Shown here in pieces: positions 58,501 through 64,000 of a DNA stretch of 64,000 nucleotides; position 1 is the first letter of the stretch; the number at the start of each line of letters is the position of its first letter. The notes below the pieces were generated by a model, which saw only the letters and a list, made by a program, of their open reading frames with translations, ran no database searches and was not told the origin of the DNA. The stretch is from Beroe ovata (Eukaryota; Ctenophora; Nuda; Beroida; Beroidae): positions 17,280-81,279 of the forward strand of contig CAMPET010000166.1 in the NCBI GenBank assembly GCA_946803715.1. Direction: 5' to 3'. A program made the position numbers and the translations under genes.

Positions 58501-61500
58501 ATCATGTGTTCCCACTAGACTCGGTATCAGATCGTCATACTCGTCCCATATCTGAAATACACAACGTTAGCGGTATAATGTACATTGTACATTGTACAAC
58601 GTGTATTGTACAATGTATCAATGGGCCGGTACCACGAATAAGTCCGACTGTACTTTTATGGAATACGCGCAACGGACAAATTTGAATCATTTAAATTTCA
58701 ACATCGACTATGCGGCGCGCACGCACAGAATAACGCGCGCAAATGTCATCGTTCACATGTCTTCCCGATCGAGAAATATTTCCGCAGGTATTTCCGATTT
58801 CGAACAACTATTTTGAACAGCAACGCTAGAGACATTCAATTATTGATCTCTCCAGCAGACATGAAGCCGAAAAATATGCATTTATGCGGAACAAACGTAG
58901 TATAGTGATCATGCTGTCATTTGTAGCTCATCTGAGAGAAAATGAGTATTTCTCTTGAGTTGCTGCATCAACTCCGCGGTAAAATGCTGCATCTAGTATC
59001 TACTCACGGTAAAATGCATCTTATCAGGTCGTATTGACAATATGAGCACATATCAACAAATGTCAAACAACTGGGCAAGTAGCGTCTTTATTGTAGTATT
59101 TAGTGCTAGTATCTGAAATTGTGGTCCTTCATATAAATTGGCGGGTTTTAGTTCCCGAGTAACGGAGTATCTTGTGTAATAATAACTTTCATTTTTCCTG
59201 AAATGCGAAAGACACCGCACACTGAAACGAAAGAAAACGCGCGGCGCCAAACTTTCAAAAAGGAATGTCGATATAGTACTTTTTCTGAATCCTTAATATG
59301 ATTTGGCGCGCACGAGCTGACGCGCAGAATATGTGCAGAATATTACTAGAATAGTGAAGACATCCATTCATGTCGGAATGAAGCGGGAGCCGGGAGGGCT
59401 TAATTCAGTTACACATTCACACTACCCCCTATTATGGGGACTGAAATATGACGTGTACTCATACGATCATGTTGTGAGCTGGAATGTTGACGCGACTACT
59501 GACAAAAGCATCGGCATCTGATACATGTAACAATGTATTATGTACAGTGTACACGACTATTATACAAGTACAATGTACAACTACATACCATGATGTATAC
59601 CGCGCATCCCTCTTCAGCCTTCTCTGTCAGTATTTCACCCAGAGTTCTAGTGTCAGCGTCATCACCCCTTACCAGAGTGATGTCAGTGAACACTGACCAA
59701 CCTGTAAATCATCATAGTGACACATACCCATACAGTGCATACACAGTCGTAACCTGGTCCCTGCTGTATAACAATCAATAGAACACACATTAGATTCAGG
59801 GAAAAACTCGGTTACCTGTAATGTATATGAACTTGGTCGCACCAATCAGCGAATCGTACAAGTCTCTCCACGCTCCAGGAGGCTGGTAACTTTCCCCAGT
59901 AGCTGTTAATTGGTCAATTAGTAAATCAATTAGGCGTGGAATGGTGTATTATTAGTTAACAGTCGATAAGGAAACATCCGTTATTCGATCCTTCCTTCAA
60001 CAATAATATCTACAGTACACCATATGCTATAGATGCACATGGTGTGCATTACAGTCCATATTATGTTTCTCAACGTACAGCGTTCCCAGTGTTACACTGT
60101 GTCTTGTTATGTTTTATATTCTTGTTTAATTTGATCCAAATTATTCAACTGTTGCAGTATAGTCAGCATGCATTGAATGGACACACGTGTTTTATTATTC
60201 GTGCAGACACACATTCAGTCAGCCCCGAGCGTTGGGAATTCAACCGGCCGTGATTGGCTGAACAGTGAACACTTGAGCGCCTCTGATTGGTTAGTGTTCA
60301 ATATACCTGTTGTGATTGGTTCATGTTCCGGCTGGAGGGAATGCTCAGCGTCTTGGTACAGAGTCACATGGCAGTTCTCCCTTTGTGGGAAGTAACAATG
60401 TGGTATCTGAACAGAGTAACTATATTATTGTTCTGATCTCTTTGGGGAATAAATTATCTAAATTTGAAGCTAAATATTGACAATTGATCGTCGACGTTGA
60501 CCATGCAGCGTGGTAACATAAGATGGTTCTATTCACCAATGTAGGTTGACATTAACTTATAACATTGTTACACATTGAAGTAGAAAGACTGCCTCGTGAA
60601 TTGAACATGAAGGAATAAATGATGGAGGAGCGTGATGCGACATTATGAAGGAGCACCCCGCTCCAGATTACCCCGGAAACACACCACTATGTCGTCACCT
60701 TGGGTCTGAGTTCTGTAGCGTACTCCTCGCTGAAAGGAGTGTAACTGATCTCAATGTCGATCTGACCCGTCTCTTCCCCCTCCAACAAAAGTTGAGTGGG
60801 GCCCGAATAGTGGCCCCCATCCTCCACAAACTCTTTGAAATTCATCTGAAACATTTGCTTCGGTGTGGGGCTACAGTAAAATGGAGATTTGAGTTGGAGT
60901 AGTGGAATGTTTTGTAGAATGGTGACATCGGTAATGGGCTGATGAGGTGTGTCCACTGTCCATTGGTCCATCCTACTATACACCCTTGATCCAAACCCAC
61001 CTTCCCTCAATACTCTATGTTAGAAGACCAATTATCCAATTATGTAATTATCCGTATACATTACCATGGAGCTATCCTCTCCCCAACATGTTAACTACAG
61101 GAAGTTAGTGAATAGTTACTCCCTTATAAGGCATAATTGGATATCATTATTTCACTTAGTTTACTAATACGTGCTATTAAAGAGAAGTCCAGTATATTGT
61201 GTGAGTGAGAGATCAGTGCTTTGGTAAAGTCCTACTTCGTGTGATAGGAGCCTTTTCTTTGACCAGTGAACCGTAGTTTTTCATTCGAAGAATCCCATGT
61301 TCTTCTGTTTTGTAATCTTAATCTCTTAATTTCATCTTATCCTAAGAAATGCTTGTAAGATTCCTGGCTCTACTCCAAATTGCGGGACTCAGCTCTGGAA
61401 TGGCACTCATCTACAAGCAGCTACAGCAAGCACTGGGAGATGATATCACTCTCAAGTTCTGTGTAGCATTCCTCTTCAGTCAGCTTCCTGGGATCTTGTC

Positions 61501-62669
61501 TCTCATCATACTGGATTACAAGGTAGTAATAGGCAGTTATCAAACTACTAAAGTTTTGTGTTGCTCGTTGCTCATGCTGAGAATAGTTGTTCAATGGTTC
61601 TTGATAACAAGTTGTCAAAGATTCAACTAACTAAAGCAATGCTCTGGTTGTTCGAATCTCTGTTTGACATAGGCTAAATTTCCGACAGAGAAACTCAAGC
61701 AGAGCTCCAACACCAGCTGCAGCAGTCCCCTCTAAGAAGACAGACCACAAAGTGAGAGACAGGGCAACCTCCCCCTTCAGAGTGAGGAGAAGTCTCCGAC
61801 CACAGAAAATCATCATTGATAATCTTCCAACTTCTCCTACCAGAATCTTATCTGGAACTGATAAAAACACTAGCAAGAAACAGGGTGAATTAGAATCTTC
61901 AGCTGGTCAAACTAAGGATGGAAAGAAGGTCAATGTCACTGCTCCTATTAGGCTCTCAGGTCGAACTCAGCAGCTCATCCATAAACTGAGAGAACGGGAG
62001 AAGGCCAGAGCTAAGGCTGCAAAAGTTCAAGAGAAGACCGAAGTAAAGGTCAGCTCTGAAACAGTAGAAGCGACCACGCACAATGAAGAGGAGAAGGGAG
62101 CTGAGGGATCAAGACCTCTTATCAGCATAACATCACTTTTATCATTAGATGAAAAGTTAGTGCTGGACAAATATGTTAAGTGTAAATGAGATACCTACTC
62201 ATCTTGATAGTCTCTCTCTCTTTACCTCTGCTGTCCCAACACAGTCATTCTTGCCAATGTCATCATCAACAACTTCTATGGTCAGGATTTCACCAATATG
62301 GTTAATCAGGGAGTAGAATTTCTGGTTCCACACTGGATTCAAGCTATAAGAAAATAATGACAGCCGATAAAAATGACAGTTTTATCATATTACGTATTCA
62401 ATGAGTGAAGGACTTTTATTGTAACCTGTCTTTCACAACACTAGTCTTGGCAAGCTTTGCCCCATCCAATTTAACCTGAAATTGTTGATTGCAAATGAAC
62501 GAAGTGACGACTACCAATTTTGAACCAACATGTTTCTAAGTACTAAGGACATAGGTACCTTCACATATGCATCTGTTTCACCTTTGAATAAACCATCCGT
62601 ATCTGGAATGTCAATGGCTTCTTTGATATCAATCTCAAGGAGACCTCGAACTGTGATAGGTTCAGCCAT
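55523..62669 (-). CDS. C2-type (plant-type) phospholipase D: C2 domain plus copy B of the catalytic region
   Basis: ATG at 62669. Exons 62559-62669, 62426-62475, 62226-62343 and 60699-60845 encode a C2 domain (LLEIDIKEA, YVKVKLDG, NPVWNQKFYS, IEVVDDDIGKND, IDIEISYTP). These are followed by 60307-60406 (YFPQRENCHVTLYQDAEH), 59816-59902, 59589-59701 ([13 protein letters not shown]), 58422-58551, 58248-58335 (HKD1, HHQKSVICD), 57885-58076 ([14 protein letters not shown]), 57479-57668, 57183-57318 (YIENQYFLG), 56775-56938, 56414-56537, 56162-56265, 55799-55942 (HKD2 continuation) and 55523-55583 (cut by N). All phases agree. With the last two exons of copy A the protein would be 742 residues; plant PLD-alpha is about 800. 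C2 binds Ca2+ and phospholipid. There is no PX or PH domain, unlike vertebrate PLD1/2. Confidence 0.9.
61349..62189 (+). CDS. Unrecognised two-TM protein with basic tail, nested in a PLD intron
   Basis: Two exons, 61349-61522 and 61689-62189, both phase 0, give 224 residues. Two hydrophobic segments (VRFLALLQIAGLSSGMALIY; CVAFLFSQLPGILSLIIL) form a likely membrane hairpin in exon 1. Exon 2 encodes a Ser/Pro/Arg-rich stretch (SSRAPTPAAAVPSKK, TSPFRVRRSLRPQK), then a Lys/Glu-rich helix (KLREREKARAKAAK) and a TGA stop. An alternative acceptor nearer the exon 1 donor would stop after about 20 codons, so acceptor ccgacag at 61688 was chosen. It is antisense to the phospholipase D gene. A small ER or nuclear-envelope membrane protein is possible; I do not recognise the family. 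Confidence 0.6.
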
Positions 62670-62791
62670 TACTAAAAACTAAAATTGCTTATTATTCGTG
62701 GAGAGGGCCCACAACTCATAACTGCAAAACTTTTAACCAGGGAGATGTCGAGAAATTGGGGTTGATGAACTGGATGATTGAATAATTAGTT

Positions 62792-62860
62792 ACATGAGTA
62801 AATAAATGAGTAAATAAATAGTAACATGAGTAATTAAATAGTTAAATGAGTAATACTAAT
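62792..62860. repeat. atgagtaaata minisatellite
   Basis: Short imperfect tandem repeat between the PLD start codon and the end of the next minus-strand gene. Confidence 0.75.
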
Positions 62861-62949
62861 TAAAATCGTGGATAAAAAATATTGAAAGCTGACCTAAGAA
62901 AATAGATTTAAAAATAGATTTAAAAAGTATCTTTCCACATTTAACTATG

Positions 62950-64000
62950 TCACGATTCACCAAGTATCTTTCGATACTGTAAAGTAGTGCCTTGAGTGAG
63001 ATGCTCAAGGCAGATATTTGGGCCCACGTCCTGAGGACAAGATGGAGAAATGTAGGATGATTCCTGTGATGACGACTCAGTAGAAAATCTATCCCGGCTA
63101 TCATAAAAATTGGGTGTCATTGGAGTTGACTTTGATTCAGAATCGTGTGATTCAAGTGTTCCAAAGTCCGGAATTTCCTCTTCATCCTCGACAATCATGA
63201 GCCTATCCTCGGCTTCAAGGTCCGCCTGAGTGTCTTGGGAGTCTGAAACCATTTCGGGATGAACCTTGATTAAATCTGTTGATATTTCAGGATCGACTTC
63301 AGCAGCATCATAATCATGACTTCTGTCTTCTCTTTCATTGACTGAAACACCAGCATTATCTTCGAGTTGTTCAGCTGATTGTAGCGCTCTCTGTGAATTG
63401 TCAGCTACTTCTATGCTGATGCCATTGACGGGATGAGGAATATCAATTTCAACATTCTCAGTGGCATTTAGGGCACTTTGTGCCATGGTTATTCGATTGA
63501 TCTTTCGTGTGTGACCTTCTGAAATGCAGTCATTAACTGAAAACAACCTTTCATCAACGAGGCTTTGCAACTTGGTAACCATAGTCATTGTGGTGTAGGA
63601 GAGCGCAAATTTCTTTCCAAAGTTTAGAGATTTCTGAGCAGCATCAAAATCCATTACTTCCAAAACAGAGGTCAGGCTATCAAACTCATCAGGGGTTGAA
63701 GAATGAGATGATTGGGAGTTATTCTCATTTGACATATCTGTCAGTTCTGACTCTGATTGGACACATTGCTGTTGCACAGGATTTGGTTCAGGTTGCACTG
63801 CTCTAACTGGTTCTGGTTGGTGTTGTTCTGTACAAGCTAATCCTGGTTGACATTGTGCTGTACTAACTAGTTGAATTTGCTCTGCCATAACGGGCTCAGA
63901 ATGCTCAAATTGGACTGTTGCAGTGATTTCTTGGTTAAGTGGATTTTCATGATTGGGAATCAACAGAGCTGTGTGTCCATCACTTTTATCACTTGAGAAT
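62950..64000 (-). CDS. Unrecognised acidic protein, C-terminal part
   Basis: An uninterrupted minus-strand frame runs from the window edge to a TAG/TGA-terminated end at 62950, ending TLQYRKILGES. It stays open upstream of the first listed methionine-equivalent codon (SDKSDGHTALLIPNHENP), so the gene continues past 64000. Visible features: Gln/Pro/Glu-rich stretch (EQHQPEPVRAVQPEPNPVQQ), Ser-rich segment, then a long Asp/Glu-rich region (DTQADLEAEDRLMIVEDEEE). No domain is recognised; probably disordered. A single long exon is most likely the last one. Confidence 0.6.
   Translation of the reverse strand, partial: FSSDKSDGHTALLIPNHENPLNQEITATVQFEHSEPVMAEQIQLVSTAQCQPGLACTEQHQPEPVRAVQPEPNPVQQQCVQSESELTDMSNENNSQSSHSSTPDEFDSLTSVLEVMDFDAAQKSLNFGKKFALSYTTMTMVTKLQSLVDERLFSVNDCISEGHTRKINRITMAQSALNATENVEIDIPHPVNGISIEVADNSQRALQSAEQLEDNAGVSVNEREDRSHDYDAAEVDPEISTDLIKVHPEMVSDSQDTQADLEAEDRLMIVEDEEEIPDFGTLESHDSESKSTPMTPNFYDSRDRFSTESSSQESSYISPSCPQDVGPNICLEHLTQGTTLQYRKILGES

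Larger units (their letters stand above)
50827..59902. repeat. 4.6-kb direct duplication of the PLD catalytic region around N 55522
   Basis: 50827-55521 and 55523-59870 are collinear and near-identical: long intronic minisatellites match and exons differ by few codons (SLWIEH/SLWVEH, LPKGD/LPNGD). Both copies are cut exactly at the single N. Divergence is larger in the GC-rich intron inserts (about 53975-55150 against 58570-59580). Two haplotypes placed in series explains this best; a true tandem duplication is the alternative. Confidence 0.85.

Overview
The window is eukaryotic and animal-like: genes are split by GT-AG introns of roughly 60 to 1300 bp, with no operons or Shine-Dalgarno sites. 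It holds rhodopsin-type GPCRs, an EH1-homeobox gene and genes for motile cilia (ODAD3, CFAP144). Together with a plant-type C2 phospholipase D and an odd LRR/Ig/U-box receptor, this suggests an early-branching metazoan, perhaps a sponge or cnidarian-grade animal. The species cannot be fixed from sequence alone. All gene models below were spliced by eye, with intron phase checked across every junction unless stated.

Layout. 439-802 (+): last two exons of DBT (branched-chain 2-oxoacid dehydrogenase E2). 1992-3962 (+): phosphatidylserine synthase. 10355-15565 (+): multi-exon class A GPCR with a third intracellular loop of about 300 residues. 19660-24207 (+): 11-exon, 749-residue receptor with signal peptide, LRRs, two Ig-like domains, one TM helix, a cytoplasmic U-box and a Ser-rich tail; this is the most unusual gene here. 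27576-33565 (-): ODAD3/CCDC151, with an intronless GPCR (29612-30772, +) inside its largest intron. 35191 (+): first exon of CFAP144/FAM183, divergent from ODAD3. 35575-39978: 330-bp satellite array. 43295-46384 (-): homeobox gene with an atypical homeodomain. 47666-62669 (-): C2-type phospholipase D, with a CYP46-like P450 (48233-49753, -) and a two-TM unknown (61349-62189, +) inside its introns. 62950-64000 (-): C-terminal part of an acidic unknown protein.

Assembly. Single-N gaps occur at 10766, 16995, 28470, 36899, 42374, 46803, 50417 and 55522, and longer gaps at 19000-19355, 32117-32172 and 51392-51444. Three of the single-N gaps (28470, 42374, 55522) sit between near-identical direct copies. 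This points to unmerged haplotypes or collapsed repeats, so the doubled PLD catalytic region is probably an assembly artefact.

The genes do not form one pathway. Two groupings stand out: the ciliary pair ODAD3/CFAP144, and lipid-metabolism genes (phosphatidylserine synthase, PLD, sterol-type P450). Introns and flanks are rich in minisatellites, CACGTG E-boxes and GTTRCCATGGYAAC-like palindromes.
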